DNA of 64,000 bases, taken from assembly GCF_002278075.1 (NCBI RefSeq), contig NZ_CP022989.1, positions 682,001-746,000 on the forward strand, written 5' to 3'. The notes beneath the pieces are model-generated. The model did no database searches, was not told the origin of the DNA, and worked only from the letters and a program-made list of their open reading frames with translations. Position 1 is the stretch's first letter. Each line of letters starts with the position of its first letter. Below, piece by piece: positions 10,698-20,876 of the stretch. This DNA comes from Paraburkholderia aromaticivorans (GTDB lineage Bacteria; Pseudomonadota; Gammaproteobacteria; Burkholderiales; Burkholderiaceae). The translations under genes were made by a program, and so were the position numbers.

Positions 10698-11429
10698 CTA
10701 GTATTTGGTCCCCACATGTAAAGCTACCACGCCAGCTGACAAATTGTAATATTTGACGCCGTCCAGGCCCGCTTGTTCCATCATTGTTTTTAAAGTTTCC
10801 TGGTCCGGATGCATCCGGATCGATTCCGCGAGGTATTGATAGCTCTCGGCATCTTTCGCAAAGCGTTGCCCCAACCACGGCAACACCTTAAAAGAATAGA
10901 CGTCGTAGACCTTCTTGAGCGGATCCCACACCTTCGAGAATTCCAGCACCAGCAGACGCCCGGCCGGCTTGAGCACGCGCCGCATTTCCGCCAGCGCGAC
11001 GTCCTTGTGCGTCATGTTGCGCAGGCCGAAGGCCACCGTTACCACGTCGAAGTAGTTGTCCGGAAAGGGAATTTTCTCGGCGTCGCAGAGCAGCGCCGGG
11101 GTGATCACGCCCTTGTCCAGCAGGCGGTCGCGGCCCACGCGCAGCATCGATTCATTGATGTCGGTATGCCAGACTTCGCCGGTCTCGCCCGCCTGCTTCG
11201 CGAACGCCTTCGACAGGTCGCCGGTGCCGCCCGCGATGTCGAGCACTTTGTAGCCCGGCCGCACGTTGGCCTGGGCGATCGTGAACATCTTCCACGCCCG
11301 GTGCAACCCGCCCGACATCAGGTCGTTCATCAAGTCGTAGTTGGCGGCAACCGAGTGGAACACGCCCGCCACCTTCTGCGCCTTGTCCTGTTCGTCGACC
11401 GATTGAAAGCCGAAGTGGGTTTTGCTCAT
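10698..11429 (-). CDS. ubiE: UbiE, C-methyltransferase of ubiquinone/menaquinone synthesis
   Basis: A 243-residue SAM-dependent enzyme that methylates the benzoquinol ring carbon in ubiquinone synthesis (and demethylmenaquinone where present). SAM motif I is [16 protein letters not shown] at residues ~62-77; [20 protein letters not shown] and the C-terminal [18 protein letters not shown] are UbiE signatures. AAAGGACG sits 9 bp before the ATG. It heads a run with the Tim44-like gene, and ubiJ and ubiB lie just beyond a terminator. Confidence 0.97.
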   Translation of the reverse strand: MSKTHFGFQSVDEQDKAQKVAGVFHSVAANYDLMNDLMSGGLHRAWKMFTIAQANVRPGYKVLDIAGGTGDLSKAFAKQAGETGEVWHTDINESMLRVGRDRLLDKGVITPALLCDAEKIPFPDNYFDVVTVAFGLRNMTHKDVALAEMRRVLKPAGRLLVLEFSKVWDPLKKVYDVYSFKVLPWLGQRFAKDAESYQYLAESIRMHPDQETLKTMMEQAGLDGVKYYNLSAGVVALHVGTKY

Positions 11430-11495
11430 CGCGCTCGTCCTTTCGCGTATTCTGAAATGTTGCGCCGCATCAGTGCGGCGTTGGGGCGAATCGTA

Positions 11496-11909
11496 TCAGT
11501 GACAGTGCCCATGCGCAGCGCCGGCCTGGATCATCGGCGTATCGCGATCGACGCCGGCCGCCTGAAGTTTGGCGAGATACGCGCCCCAGAGTTCATCCTG
11601 GCGCACCGCCATGTCGTACAGCAGGTCCCAGGAATAGATGCCGGTGGCGTGTCCGTCGGAGAAAGTGGGCTGCAACGCATAGTTGCCGACACCTTCGATC
11701 ATCGTGATCGTCACTTCGCGCTTGCCGGTCTGCAGCGTTTCCTGGCCGGGCCCGTGGCCCTGCACTTCCGCCGACGGCGAATACACGCGCAGCAGTTCGA
11801 ACGGCAGGCGATACGATTCGCCATTTGCGTACTGCAATTCGAGTACGCGCGACTTGGAATGCACGACCACGCCGGTCGGAACCGGGGTGTCGGGAGTCAA
11901 TCCGCTCAT
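11496..11909 (-). CDS. DUF971 family protein
   Basis: A 137-residue DUF971 protein, a fold also found as the N-terminal domain of gamma-butyrobetaine hydroxylases. Conserved features include the start region VVVHSKSRVLELQYANGESY, the PFELLRVYSPSAEVQGHGP segment and GIYSWDLLYDM. It ends in a His-rich tail (AAHGHCH) that could bind metal. The ATG at 11909 follows TGAGGT. The family has been tied to Fe-S cluster handling in some bacteria, but no function is assigned here. It is 66 bp from ubiE, on the same strand. Confidence 0.85.
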   Translation of the reverse strand: MSGLTPDTPVPTGVVVHSKSRVLELQYANGESYRLPFELLRVYSPSAEVQGHGPGQETLQTGKREVTITMIEGVGNYALQPTFSDGHATGIYSWDLLYDMAVRQDELWGAYLAKLQAAGVDRDTPMIQAGAAHGHCH

Positions 11910-11989
11910 GTTGACCTCATAAAGAACGCCGCGTCGAGTTGTCCTGCCCCCTCGGGAGCCTCGCGCGACGCGGCAGGTTCAGGGGGCGC

Positions 11990-12418
11990 TCAACCGAGAG
12001 CCTGTTCGATTTCCTGCCGCACGGCTTCGCGCAGCAAGGTGGCTTGCGCACGGCGCGACGACAGCATGGCTTCGGACACCGTGCGCTGGCGCGGCGCCCA
12101 GATGGGCAGCGGAAAATGAGCGTCGTTCGAAAAACGCGGGATCACGTGCCAGTGCACGTGCGGCACCTGGTTGCCGAGGCTCGCCAGGTTCACCTTCGCG
12201 GGCTGAAGGATGCGCCGGATCGCGCGCTCGACCGCATAAACGGCCCTCATCACGCGATCACGGTCATTTCCGTCGAGGTCGGAGAACTCGGCCACGTGCT
12301 CGTTCCAGATCACCCGGCAAAAGCCCGGGTAATCGTGTTCGTCGGCGAGGACGACACGCAAGGTGTCGTCGTGCCACAGCACATCGCCGCCATCTTCACG
12401 GCAAAAAACGCAATCCAT
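11990..12418 (-). CDS. HIT-family nucleotide hydrolase-like protein
   Basis: A 142-residue histidine-triad protein. The HIT motif is HVHWHVIPRF and the N-terminus MDCVFCREDGGDVLWHDD carries the CxxC typical of bacterial HIT proteins. Family members hydrolyse phosphate bonds of nucleotide conjugates; the substrate is unknown. The start at 12418 has TGAGGA 8 bp upstream; upstream codons are open but implausible. It follows the large flavin oxidoreductase by about 35 bp on the same strand, so the two may be cotranscribed. Confidence 0.9.
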   Translation of the reverse strand: MDCVFCREDGGDVLWHDDTLRVVLADEHDYPGFCRVIWNEHVAEFSDLDGNDRDRVMRAVYAVERAIRRILQPAKVNLASLGNQVPHVHWHVIPRFSNDAHFPLPIWAPRQRTVSEAMLSSRRAQATLLREAVRQEIEQALG

Positions 12419-12452
12419 CGTCGTCCTCAGGCAAAAATCGTCAGTCGTGCCA

Positions 12453-15400
12453 TTAAACCAGCACGCGCTCGATTCCGCCATTGTTCGCCCGTTGCACGTA
12501 ATCGACCATCCAGTCTTCACCGAGCACGTGGCGTGCCATCTCGACGACGATGTAATCCGCCTCGATGCCCGCATCTTCGTTGTACCGCGACAGGCCTTGC
12601 AGGCAGGATGGGCAGCTCGTGAGGATCTTCACGTCCGTCGCGCCTTTCGGCTGGGGGCCGTCGCCGGCCTTGAGCACGGAGCCGTCCGGCGCACCCGCCG
12701 AGCCGGCCGACGCATTGGCCGGATTGATCCCGTTCGCGCCGGCTTCGGCCACCAAAGGAATGCCGCGCAGCTTCGCCGCGCCCTTGCGGATCTCCTCTTC
12801 CTTGCGGAAGCGCACCTGGGTGGAAATATCCGGACGCGTGACCGCGAGCGTGCCGGATTCGCCGCAGCAGCGGTCGTTCTTCTCGATCTGGTAGCCGTCC
12901 TTCTCCGAGCCCATCAACTGATTGACCAGCTTGACCGGGTCCATCGTCTTGATCGGCGTATGGCAGGGGTCGTGGTACATGTAGCGCACGCCGTTCACGC
13001 CGTCGAGCTTCATGCCTTTCTCCAGCAGAAACTCGTGGATGTCGATGATCCGGCAACCCGGGAAGATCTTCTCGAATTCGTAGCCGGCGAGCTGGTCGTA
13101 GCACGTGCCGCACGACACCACCACCGTCTTGATGTCGAGGTAGTTCAGCGTATTGGCGACGCGGTGGAACAGCACGCGGTTATCGGTGACGATCTGCTCG
13201 GCCTTGTCGAACTGGCCCGACCCGCGTTGCGGATAACCGCAGCACAGATAACCCGGCGGCAACACGGTTTGAACGCCCGCTTCCCACAACATGGCCTGAG
13301 TGGCGAGACCGACTTGCGAAAACAGCCGCTCGGAGCCGCAGCCCGGGAAGTAGAACACCGCTTCCGTGTCGGCGGTGGTCGTCTTCGGATTGCGGATGAT
13401 CGGGACGATCTTGTTGTCCTCGATATCGAGCAACGCGCGCGCGGTCTTCTTCGGCAGGTTGCCCGGCATCTTCTTGTTCATGAAGTGGATCACCTGCTGC
13501 GTGACCGGAGGCTTGCCGACCGTTGCCGGCGGGTGTGCCGTCTGCTTCTTCGTGAACCGCTTCAGCACTTCGTTGCCGAGGCGCTGCGCCTTGTAGCCGA
13601 CGCCCATCATCGCGGTGCGCGCGAGGTTGATGGTCTGCGGGTTGGTCGCGTTGAGGAAGAACATGCCGGCCGCGTTACCCGCGTTGAACTTCTTCTTGCC
13701 CATCTTGCGCAACAGGTTGCGCATGTTCATGGTGACGTCGCCGAAGTCGATCTTCACCGGGCACGGCGTCACGCATTTGTGACAGACGGTGCAGTGATCC
13801 GCGACGTCGTTGAACTCGTCCCAGTGCTTGATCGACACGCCGCGGCGGGTCTGCTCCTCGTACAGGAACGCCTCCACCAGCAGCGAGGTGGCGAGAATCT
13901 TGTTGCGCGGGCTGTACAGCAGGTTTGCGCGCGGCACGTGGGTCGCGCACACCGGCTTGCACTTGCCGCAACGCAAACAGTCCTTGATCGACTCGGAAAT
14001 CGCGCCGATGTCAGACTGCTGCATGATCAGCGATTCATAGCCCATCAGGCCGAACGACGGCGTGTAGGCGTTACGCAGGTCAGCGCCTTCGAGCAGCTTG
14101 CCCGCATTGAAGCGGCCATGCGGATCTACGCGCTGCTTGTACTGGCGGAACTCGCTGATCTCGTCTTCCGTCAGGAATTCGAGCTTGGTGATGCCGATGC
14201 CGTGCTCGCCGGAAATCACGCCGTCGAGCGAACGCGCCAGCTTCATGATGCGCGCGACTGCCGTGTGGGCGTCCTGCAGCATCTCGTAGTTGTCGGAGTT
14301 GACCGGCAGGTTCGTGTGAACGTTGCCGTCGCCCGCGTGCATGTGCAACGCGACGAACACGCGGCCGCGCAGCACCTGCTTGTGGATCGCCTGAGCTTCC
14401 TCGAGGATCGGCTTGAACTCGCCGCCGTTGAAGATCTGCCGCAACTCGGCGCGAATTTCCTGCTTCCACGACACGCGGATCGTGCGGTCCTGCGTGACAT
14501 GGAACACGGTGGCATCGGGCTGCGCGTCCGCGCGGTCGGCGAACTTCTCCGCCAGCGCTTCGTAACCGAGACCGACCAGATAGTGCTGCGCTTCACGAAG
14601 CGACAGATCGAGCTTGTCGCGCAGGAACTCCCAACGCGTGCGCACGCGCTTGAGCAGATCGAGCGCCTGCTGCACGCGGTCTTCGAGCAGTTCGGCGCTC
14701 GGGATTTCGTTGGCGTCGTCGCTCTTGCCGAGCGGCAGCTTGCCGGCCTGGAAGAACGCTTCGAGCGCGTCGACCAGTTGCAGCTTGTTCTTGATCGACA
14801 GCTCGATGTTGATGCGTTCGATGCCGTCCGTGTACTCGCCCATGCGGTCGAGCGGAATCACCACGTCTTCGTTGATCTTGAACGCGTTGGTGTGCTTGGC
14901 GATTGCCGCCGTGCGGCTGCGGTCGAGCCAGAAACGCTTGCGCGCCTCGGCATTGACCGCGACGAAGCCTTCGCCGCTCTTGCCGTTGGCCATGCGCACG
15001 ACTTCCGAGGTGGCTTGCGCGACCGCGTCCGCATCGTCGCCGACGATGTCGCCGATCAGCACCATCTTCGGAAACGCGTTGCGCTTGCTCTTGGTCGCGT
15101 AGCCGACCGCGCGCAGATAGCGTTCGTCCAGATGCTCGAGGCCCGCGAGAATCGCGCCGCCCTGCTTCGACGTCTCGAACAGATAATCCTTGATTTCGAC
15201 GATGCTCGGAATCGCATCGCGCGCCTGACCGAAGAATTCGAGGCAGACGGTGCGCGTATGCGCGGGCATCTTGTGCAGCACCCAGCGCGCGGACGTGATC
15301 AGCCCGTCGCAGCCTTCTTTCTGCACGCCCGGCAGACCGGCGAGGAATTTATCCGTGACGTCCTTACCGAGACCTTCCTTGCGGAACACGCGGCCCTTGA

Positions 15401-16547
15401 TGTCGAGTGCTTCCGTGCGCAGCAGCTTTTCGCCCGGCGCGTAGTTGCCGTCGAACCACCTGAGCTCGAAACGCGCGACTTCGATGTCGTGAATCTTGCC
15501 CATGTTATGGTCGAGGCGCGTGACTTCGAGCCAGTTCCCTTCCGGGTCGACCATGCGCCACCAGGCGAGGTTGTCGAGCGCCGTGCCCCACAGCACCGCC
15601 TTTTTGCCGCCCGCGTTCATCGCGACGTTGCCGCCCACGCAGGATGCATCCAGCGAGGTCGGATCGACGGCGAACACGAAGCCGGCCTGCTCGGCCGCCT
15701 CGGTCACACGGCGCGTCACCACGCCCGCGCCGGAGAAAATCGTCGCGACTTTACGATCGACGCCCGGCAATTCGGTCATTTCGACCGCGCCCAGCTGTTC
15801 GAGCTTTTCGGTATTGATGACGGCGGAGAACGGCGTGAGCGGCACCGCGCCGCCGGTATAGCCCGTGCCGCCTCCGCGCGGAATCACGGTCAGGCCGAGC
15901 TCGAAACACGCCTTGATCATGCCGGCGATCTCGGCTTCCGTATCCGGCGTCAGCACGACGAACGGGTATTCGACCCGCCAGTCGGTCGCGTCGGTGACGT
16001 GCGAGACACGGGACAGGCCGTCGAACTTGATATTGTCCTTTTCCGTGACCTTGCCCAACACCTTGGTCGCACGCTTGCGCAGATCGTAGGTCTTCTGGAA
16101 TTCGCTCGCGAATTCGTCGACGGCGCGCCGCGCCGCCTGGACCAGCGTTTCGACGCGCGCGGCACGGTCCACGCCCGCTTCATCGCCGTGTTCGGTCAGA
16201 TCGGCGCGGCGGCGCTTCTCGATCTCGCTCAAACGGTGGTGCAATGCTTCGATCAGCATTGCCCGGCGCTTCGGGTTGTCGAGCAGATCGTCCTGCAGAT
16301 ACGGATTGCGGCGCACCACCCAGATGTCGCCGAGCACCTCGTACAGCATGCGCGCCGAACGGCCGGTGCGGCGTTCCGCGCGCAGTTCGGCAAGCGCGGC
16401 CCAGGCGGCGTCGCCTAGCAGGCGGATAACGATTTCACGGTCGGAGAACGACGTGTAGTTATAGGGAATTTCGCGCAGACGCGCTTCGGGATCGGCGGCC
16501 ACCGCAGCGGCGGCCCCGTGCGGATCGAAAACTTGAGGTGCGTTCAT
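12453..16547 (-). CDS. Giant FAD/iron-sulfur oxidoreductase (DUF3683, FAD-oxidase, 2x[4Fe-4S], CCG domains)
   Basis: A 1364-residue protein that fuses, in order, a DUF3683-like N-terminal region (~1-190), a PCMH-type FAD-binding domain ([20 protein letters not shown], ~240), an FAD-linked oxidase C-terminal domain ending near [13 protein letters not shown], two [4Fe-4S] motifs ([11 protein letters not shown] from residue 857 and [12 protein letters not shown] from residue 919) and a cysteine-rich CCG module ([41 protein letters not shown]). This is the GlcD/GlcF or D-lactate/D-2-hydroxyglutarate dehydrogenase arrangement on one chain. It should oxidise a 2-hydroxy acid and pass electrons towards the quinone pool; the substrate cannot be read. 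The start ATG at 16547 begins [11 protein letters not shown]. Confidence 0.88.
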   Translation of the reverse strand: MNAPQVFDPHGAAAAVAADPEARLREIPYNYTSFSDREIVIRLLGDAAWAALAELRAERRTGRSARMLYEVLGDIWVVRRNPYLQDDLLDNPKRRAMLIEALHHRLSEIEKRRRADLTEHGDEAGVDRAARVETLVQAARRAVDEFASEFQKTYDLRKRATKVLGKVTEKDNIKFDGLSRVSHVTDATDWRVEYPFVVLTPDTEAEIAGMIKACFELGLTVIPRGGGTGYTGGAVPLTPFSAVINTEKLEQLGAVEMTELPGVDRKVATIFSGAGVVTRRVTEAAEQAGFVFAVDPTSLDASCVGGNVAMNAGGKKAVLWGTALDNLAWWRMVDPEGNWLEVTRLDHNMGKIHDIEVARFELRWFDGNYAPGEKLLRTEALDIKGRVFRKEGLGKDVTDKFLAGLPGVQKEGCDGLITSARWVLHKMPAHTRTVCLEFFGQARDAIPSIVEIKDYLFETSKQGGAILAGLEHLDERYLRAVGYATKSKRNAFPKMVLIGDIVGDDADAVAQATSEVVRMANGKSGEGFVAVNAEARKRFWLDRSRTAAIAKHTNAFKINEDVVIPLDRMGEYTDGIERINIELSIKNKLQLVDALEAFFQAGKLPLGKSDDANEIPSAELLEDRVQQALDLLKRVRTRWEFLRDKLDLSLREAQHYLVGLGYEALAEKFADRADAQPDATVFHVTQDRTIRVSWKQEIRAELRQIFNGGEFKPILEEAQAIHKQVLRGRVFVALHMHAGDGNVHTNLPVNSDNYEMLQDAHTAVARIMKLARSLDGVISGEHGIGITKLEFLTEDEISEFRQYKQRVDPHGRFNAGKLLEGADLRNAYTPSFGLMGYESLIMQQSDIGAISESIKDCLRCGKCKPVCATHVPRANLLYSPRNKILATSLLVEAFLYEEQTRRGVSIKHWDEFNDVADHCTVCHKCVTPCPVKIDFGDVTMNMRNLLRKMGKKKFNAGNAAGMFFLNATNPQTINLARTAMMGVGYKAQRLGNEVLKRFTKKQTAHPPATVGKPPVTQQVIHFMNKKMPGNLPKKTARALLDIEDNKIVPIIRNPKTTTADTEAVFYFPGCGSERLFSQVGLATQAMLWEAGVQTVLPPGYLCCGYPQRGSGQFDKAEQIVTDNRVLFHRVANTLNYLDIKTVVVSCGTCYDQLAGYEFEKIFPGCRIIDIHEFLLEKGMKLDGVNGVRYMYHDPCHTPIKTMDPVKLVNQLMGSEKDGYQIEKNDRCCGESGTLAVTRPDISTQVRFRKEEEIRKGAAKLRGIPLVAEAGANGINPANASAGSAGAPDGSVLKAGDGPQPKGATDVKILTSCPSCLQGLSRYNEDAGIEADYIVVEMARHVLGEDWMVDYVQRANNGGIERVLV

Positions 16548-17071
16548 GTTGGACGACTCGGTGGGTCAACCCGGCGCGCTCATCGGTGAGGCGCCGGCTG
16601 ACGGTGCGCGTGGCGCGCAATGCTGGAAATCTTCTAGAGGAGCGAAGCACGACCGACGGCCAACCCACATCGGTCGCTTCGCGGCGCTCAGATACAGCTA
16701 CACGATCGTGCGTGGCGGACGTGACGCTCCGCCGCGGGGCAAGACTCACGCGGGGCGGGCATCAAGTGGGCGATCCGAGGCTGCCAGTGCATCTTCCGAT
16801 CCTTATTCCAAAATGGAATTCTACCGCATGATCCCGCCACGCGTTGACGGGTGAAATCGAAGTGGCAGTGGGGCTTTGGGCACTTTCATGGCGAATCGCG
16901 CGACGAAACTCGGCGAATCCCGTGACGGAACCCCTGCGCCGGATTGACCGACCGAACGGTCGGGTGAAACTGCGCGGCGTGGCCTCGGTGCAGAAGCCGG
17001 GAGCCTGAGCGTACACCGTTGGCGCTATCATTGACCCTTTCCCGTCTCGCAAAGCGCACCGCGCCACCCGC
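16548..17071. other. Divergent regulatory gap between the flavin oxidoreductase and ilvA
   Basis: About 520 bp with no credible gene. It should carry promoters for both neighbours. The one clear pattern is the inverted repeat at 16948-16963, described separately. Confidence 0.6.
16948..16963. promoter_or_regulatory. 16-bp inverted repeat, candidate operator upstream of ilvA
   Basis: CCGACCG, a 2-base spacer AA, then CGGTCGG: perfect 7-bp arms, 109 bp before the ilvA start. The shape resembles TetR-family operators, but no TetR gene lies in the window, so the binding protein is unknown. Confidence 0.4.
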
Positions 17072-18595
17072 ATGGCCTCCCACGACTACCTGAAGAAAAC
17101 CCTGACCGCGCGCGTCTACGACGTGGCCCGCGAGACCGAACTCGAACGCGCGCCGAACCTGTCGGCACGTCTGCGCAATCCGGTCTACCTGAAGCGCGAG
17201 GACAACCAGCCGGTGTTCTCGTTCAAGGTGCGCGGCGCGTACAACAAGATGGCGCACATTCCGGCCGAGGCGCTGGAGCGCGGGGTGATTACCGCGTCGG
17301 CGGGCAATCACGCGCAGGGCGTCGCGCTGTCGGCGGCGCGCATGGGCGTGAAGGCGATCATCGTGGTGCCGGTGACCACGCCGCAGGTCAAGGTCGATGC
17401 GGTGCGCGCGCATGGCGGCCCGACCGTGGAAGTCGTGCAGTTCGGCGAATCGTATAGCGACGCGTATGGGCACGCGGTGAAGCTGCAGGAAGAGCGCGGC
17501 CTGACCTTCGTGCATCCGTTCGACGATCCCTACGTGATCGCCGGCCAGGGCACCGTCGCCATGGAAATTCTCAGCCAGCATCAAGGCCCGATTCACGCGA
17601 TCTTCGTGCCGATCGGCGGCGGCGGACTCGCGGCGGGCGTGGCCGCCTATGTGAAATCGGTGCGCCCCGAGATCAAGGTGATCGGCGTGCAGACCGATGA
17701 TTCGTGCGCGATGGCCGCCTCGCTGAAAGCCGGCGAGCGGGTCACGTTAAACGAAGTGGGTCTGTTCTCGGACGGCACGGCGGTGAAGCTGGTGGGTGAA
17801 GAGACCTTCCGCCTGTGCAGCGAATATCTCGACGACGTGCTGCTCGTGAATACCGACGCACTCTGCGCGGCGATCAAGGACGTGTTCCAGGATACCCGCA
17901 GCGTGCTGGAGCCCGCCGGCTCGCTCGCGGTGGCGGGCGCGAAACAGTACGCGGAGCGTGAAGGCATCGAGAACCAGACGCTGATCGCGATCACGTCCGG
18001 TGCGAACATGAACTTCGACCGCATGCGCTTCGTGGCCGAGCGCGCCGAAGTCGGCGAAGCGCGCGAAGCGGTGTTCGCCGTGACGATCCCCGAAGAGCGC
18101 GGCAGTTTCCGGCGCTTCTGCGAACTGGTGGGCACGCGCAGCGTCACCGAGTTCAACTACCGCATTGCGGACGCGCATTCCGCCCATATCTTCGTGGGCG
18201 TGCAGATCAGGAATCGCAGCGAATCCGCGCAGATCGCGGGCGCGTTCGAGGCACACGGCTTTGCCACCGTCGATCTGACTTTCGACGAACTCTCGAAGCA
18301 GCACATCCGCTACATGGTGGGCGGCCGCTCGCCATTGGCGCACGACGAACGGCTGTTCCGTTTCGAGTTTCCGGAACGTCCGGGCGCACTGATGAAGTTC
18401 CTCTCGTCGATGGCGCCGAACTGGAATATCAGCCTGTTCCACTACCGCAATCAGGGCGCGGACTACAGCTCGATCCTGGTCGGCATCCAGGTGCCCGAAA
18501 GCGAGAACGAGGTGTTCGAGCGTTTTCTCGCCACCCTCGGCTATCCGAACTGGGAAGAGACGCAGAACCCGGTGTATCGCTTATTCCTCGCCTGA
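17072..18595 (+). CDS. ilvA: Biosynthetic threonine dehydratase
   Basis: A PLP enzyme that deaminates L-threonine to 2-oxobutanoate, the first step to isoleucine. At 507 residues it has the catalytic domain (PLP lysine in FSFKVRGAYNKM, Lys52; SAGNHAQGVALSA; the PLP-phosphate loop PIGGGGLAAGV) plus two C-terminal ACT-like regulatory domains (from ~330, EERGSFRRFCELVGTRSVTE, and from ~420, LFRFEFPERPGALMKFLSS). The C-terminal domains mark the isoleucine-inhibited biosynthetic form rather than the catabolic TdcB type. It is followed after 23 bp by the 5'-nucleotidase gene. Confidence 0.96.
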   Translation: MASHDYLKKTLTARVYDVARETELERAPNLSARLRNPVYLKREDNQPVFSFKVRGAYNKMAHIPAEALERGVITASAGNHAQGVALSAARMGVKAIIVVPVTTPQVKVDAVRAHGGPTVEVVQFGESYSDAYGHAVKLQEERGLTFVHPFDDPYVIAGQGTVAMEILSQHQGPIHAIFVPIGGGGLAAGVAAYVKSVRPEIKVIGVQTDDSCAMAASLKAGERVTLNEVGLFSDGTAVKLVGEETFRLCSEYLDDVLLVNTDALCAAIKDVFQDTRSVLEPAGSLAVAGAKQYAEREGIENQTLIAITSGANMNFDRMRFVAERAEVGEAREAVFAVTIPEERGSFRRFCELVGTRSVTEFNYRIADAHSAHIFVGVQIRNRSESAQIAGAFEAHGFATVDLTFDELSKQHIRYMVGGRSPLAHDERLFRFEFPERPGALMKFLSSMAPNWNISLFHYRNQGADYSSILVGIQVPESENEVFERFLATLGYPNWEETQNPVYRLFLA

Positions 18596-18618
18596 TCTTT
18601 TAGGACTGAAACGCGCAG

Positions 18619-19521
18619 ATGGCTCTTTCGCTTGTCGACAAACTGGTGGTGGCAATCTCGTCGCGCGCGCTGTTCGACTTCGAGGAAGAAAACCGCGTGT
18701 ACGAGGAAGGCGATCTGCAAGCCTATGAAGCGCTGCAGCGCGACCGCCTTGCCGTGCCCGCCAAACCGGGCGTGGCATTTCCGCTGATCCGCAAGCTGCT
18801 GGCCTTGAACGCGGGCGGCCATCGCGTCGAAGTGGTGATCCTCTCGCGCAGCGATCCGATCAGCGGACTGCGGGCGTTCCATTCGTGCCGCGAATACGGG
18901 CTCGCCATCGAGCGCGGCGTGTTTACTCGCGGACGCGCGCCGTTCGGCTATCTGAAGCCGTTGAACGCGTCGCTGTTTCTGTCGGCGAATCAGGAGGACG
19001 TGCGCGACGCGCTCGCCGCTGGATTTCCCGCCGCGCGCGTCTTGCCGGAATCGGCGAAAATGGCGAGCAAGTATCCGGACGAAATCCGCATTGCCTTCGA
19101 CGGCGACGCCGTGCTGTTTTCCGACGAAGCCGAGCGCGTGTTCCAGAAGGACGGTTTGCGCGCCTTTGTCGGCCACGAGATTCACAACAAGGATCTGCCG
19201 CTCGCGGACGGCCCCCTGAAGCCATTGCTCGAAGCACTGCATCGGCTGCAAAAACTCGCGGACGACGCCGCGCCCATGCATATTCGTACGGCATTGGTGA
19301 CGGCGCGCTCGGCGCCCGCGCATGAGCGCGCGATCCGCACCCTGATGGCGTGGAACATCGAAATCGACGAAGCGATGTTCCTCGGCGGCCTCGACAAGAG
19401 CGCATTTCTGCGCGAGTTCGAGCCGGACTTTTTCTTCGACGACCAAATTGGCCACTGCGAATCGGCCCGCGTCGTGACGGCGACGGGGCACGTGCTGAGT
19501 GGCATCGTGAACGCATCATGA
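18619..19521 (+). CDS. 5'-nucleotidase (PF06189-like)
   Basis: A 300-residue protein that matches the bacterial 5'-nucleotidase family with an HAD-like fold: [39 protein letters not shown] with the phosphatase aspartates, and [11 protein letters not shown] near the C-terminus. It would release phosphate from nucleoside monophosphates in the cytosol. Its stop overlaps the start of queF (ATGA), so the pair is translationally coupled; with queF downstream, a link to purine or deazapurine supply is possible but not shown. Confidence 0.85.
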   Translation: MALSLVDKLVVAISSRALFDFEEENRVYEEGDLQAYEALQRDRLAVPAKPGVAFPLIRKLLALNAGGHRVEVVILSRSDPISGLRAFHSCREYGLAIERGVFTRGRAPFGYLKPLNASLFLSANQEDVRDALAAGFPAARVLPESAKMASKYPDEIRIAFDGDAVLFSDEAERVFQKDGLRAFVGHEIHNKDLPLADGPLKPLLEALHRLQKLADDAAPMHIRTALVTARSAPAHERAIRTLMAWNIEIDEAMFLGGLDKSAFLREFEPDFFFDDQIGHCESARVVTATGHVLSGIVNAS

Positions 19522-20342
19522 CACCCGAACAATCCCCGCTGGGTAAGGCCTCCACTTACACCGAACAATACGACGTTTCGCTGCTGTTTCCGATCGCGCG
19601 CAAGAATGCGCGCGAGGCGATCGGCATCGGCGCGCAGTTGCCGTTCTTCGGCACGGACATCTGGAATGCCTACGAGCTGTCCTGGCTGAATGCGCGCGGC
19701 AAGCCGCAGATCGCGGTGGCGACTTTCTTCGTGCCGGCGGACTCGCCGAACATCGTCGAGTCGAAGTCGTTCAAGCTCTATCTCGGTTCGTTCGCGCAGA
19801 CCGCATTCGAGTCGATGGACGCGGTGCGCGACACGATCAGGCGCGATGTGTCCGCGTCGTGCGGCGCGACCGTCTCCGTTCATCTGACGGCGCCCTACGA
19901 GTTCGGCAAATTGCAGATGGAAGAATTCGAAGGCTTGTCGCTCGACCGGCTGGATCTGGATACCGATATCTATCAGCCGGACGCATCGTTGCTGAAAGCG
20001 GCGCTGCATGAAGCGCCGGTCGAAGAAACGCTGTTCTCCAACTTGCTGAAGTCGAACTGCCCGGTGACGGGGCAGCCCGATTGGGGCAGCGTGCAGATTC
20101 ATTACGTGGGCCCGCAGATCGATCACGCGGGCTTGCTGCGCTACATCATCTCGTACCGGAATCACACCGGCTTTCACGAGCAGTGTGTCGAGCGGATTTT
20201 CATCGACGTGCTGAAGGCCTGCAAGCCCGTTAAGCTCGCGGTGTACGCCCGTTACACGCGGCGCGGCGGACTGGACATCAATCCGTTCCGCACGAATTAC
20301 AACTTGCCGATGCCGGACAATATGCGTCTCGCCCGGCAGTAA
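19518..20342 (+). CDS. queF: NADPH-dependent 7-cyano-7-deazaguanine (preQ0) reductase
   Basis: Reduces the nitrile of preQ0 to the amine of preQ1 in queuosine synthesis. The 274 residues fit the long, two-lobed type II QueF. The NADPH-binding motif is [12 protein letters not shown] (residues 81-92); the catalytic Cys181 and Asp188 lie in [17 protein letters not shown] start at the ATG at 19518, which overlaps the preceding stop by 4 bp; the frame is open further upstream inside the nucleotidase gene but that part is a shadow. No other queuosine genes are in the window. Confidence 0.96.
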   Translation: MTPEQSPLGKASTYTEQYDVSLLFPIARKNAREAIGIGAQLPFFGTDIWNAYELSWLNARGKPQIAVATFFVPADSPNIVESKSFKLYLGSFAQTAFESMDAVRDTIRRDVSASCGATVSVHLTAPYEFGKLQMEEFEGLSLDRLDLDTDIYQPDASLLKAALHEAPVEETLFSNLLKSNCPVTGQPDWGSVQIHYVGPQIDHAGLLRYIISYRNHTGFHEQCVERIFIDVLKACKPVKLAVYARYTRRGGLDINPFRTNYNLPMPDNMRLARQ

Positions 20343-20353
20343 CCGGCAGGTTC

Positions 20354-20387
20354 TTCGCCGCGGATGCCGATGCGAATCCGCGGCGAA
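20354..20387. terminator. Hairpin between convergent queF and ridA
   Basis: TTCGCCGCGGAT and ATCCGCGGCGAA form a perfect 12-bp stem with a 10-base loop. It sits between two converging genes and would fold from either strand; no T-tract follows, so it may act as a bidirectional barrier or mRNA-end stabiliser. Confidence 0.65.
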
Positions 20388-20410
20388 CCAATCCGGCTGA
20401 ATGTTCAGGC

Positions 20411-20797
20411 TCAGGCCGCGGGCTTCTTATAAGCCACGCAGTCCACTTCGACCCGGCAATCGATCACCATCGAAGAAACCACGCAGGCGCGCGCCGGCGG
20501 GTTCTCGCCGAAGTACTCGCGGAACACCTTGTTGAACGACGCGAAGTCACGCGGATCATCCAGCCACACGCCGCAGCGGACCACATGCTCCGCGCCATAG
20601 CCAGCCTCCTTCAGAATCGCGAACACGTTCTGAATCGCCTTGTGCGATTGCTCGACGATACCGCCGTTTATCACTTCGCCGTTTTCCATCGGCGTCTGGC
20701 CGGACACGAACAGCCAGCCATCCGCTTCGACCGCACGTGCAAACGGCATATGCTGACCGCCCGTTCCCTTCCCGCCTTCAACGCCATATCGCTTCAT
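20411..20797 (-). CDS. RidA/YjgF family enamine/imine deaminase
   Basis: A 128-residue Rid-family protein. Members hydrolyse reactive enamine/imine intermediates released by PLP enzymes. The conserved arginine of the active site is in NPPARACVVSSMVIDCRVEVD. AAGGAG lies upstream of two adjacent ATGs (20800 and 20797); the second has the better spacing (7 bp) and gives MKRYGVEGG. It sits downstream of an N-acyl-D-amino-acid deacylase and near a PLP amino acid deaminase, exactly the chemistry that makes such intermediates, so a role in the D-amino-acid pathway is likely. Confidence 0.88.
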   Translation of the reverse strand: MKRYGVEGGKGTGGQHMPFARAVEADGWLFVSGQTPMENGEVINGGIVEQSHKAIQNVFAILKEAGYGAEHVVRCGVWLDDPRDFASFNKVFREYFGENPPARACVVSSMVIDCRVEVDCVAYKKPAA

Positions 20798-20876
20798 CAT
20801 CACACTCCTTAAAAAGTCCGGCGGCGCGCCCGGCAGAATCGCCGCGCGCGCCGCCATCAACCATTCAACAAAGAAT

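Noticed and set aside
10692..10712. GGGACC/GGTCCC repeat at the ubiE stop, considered as a terminator
   Set aside because: Only a 6-bp stem with a 9-base loop and no T-tract; the real terminator of this transcript is at 9526-9556.
12363..16418. A very long open frame (1351 codons) on the plus strand opposite the flavin/iron-sulfur oxidoreductase
   Set aside because: Its translation is Arg/His/Ala-rich with no domains, typical of the antisense of a high-GC gene; the minus-strand gene has clear catalytic and cysteine motifs.
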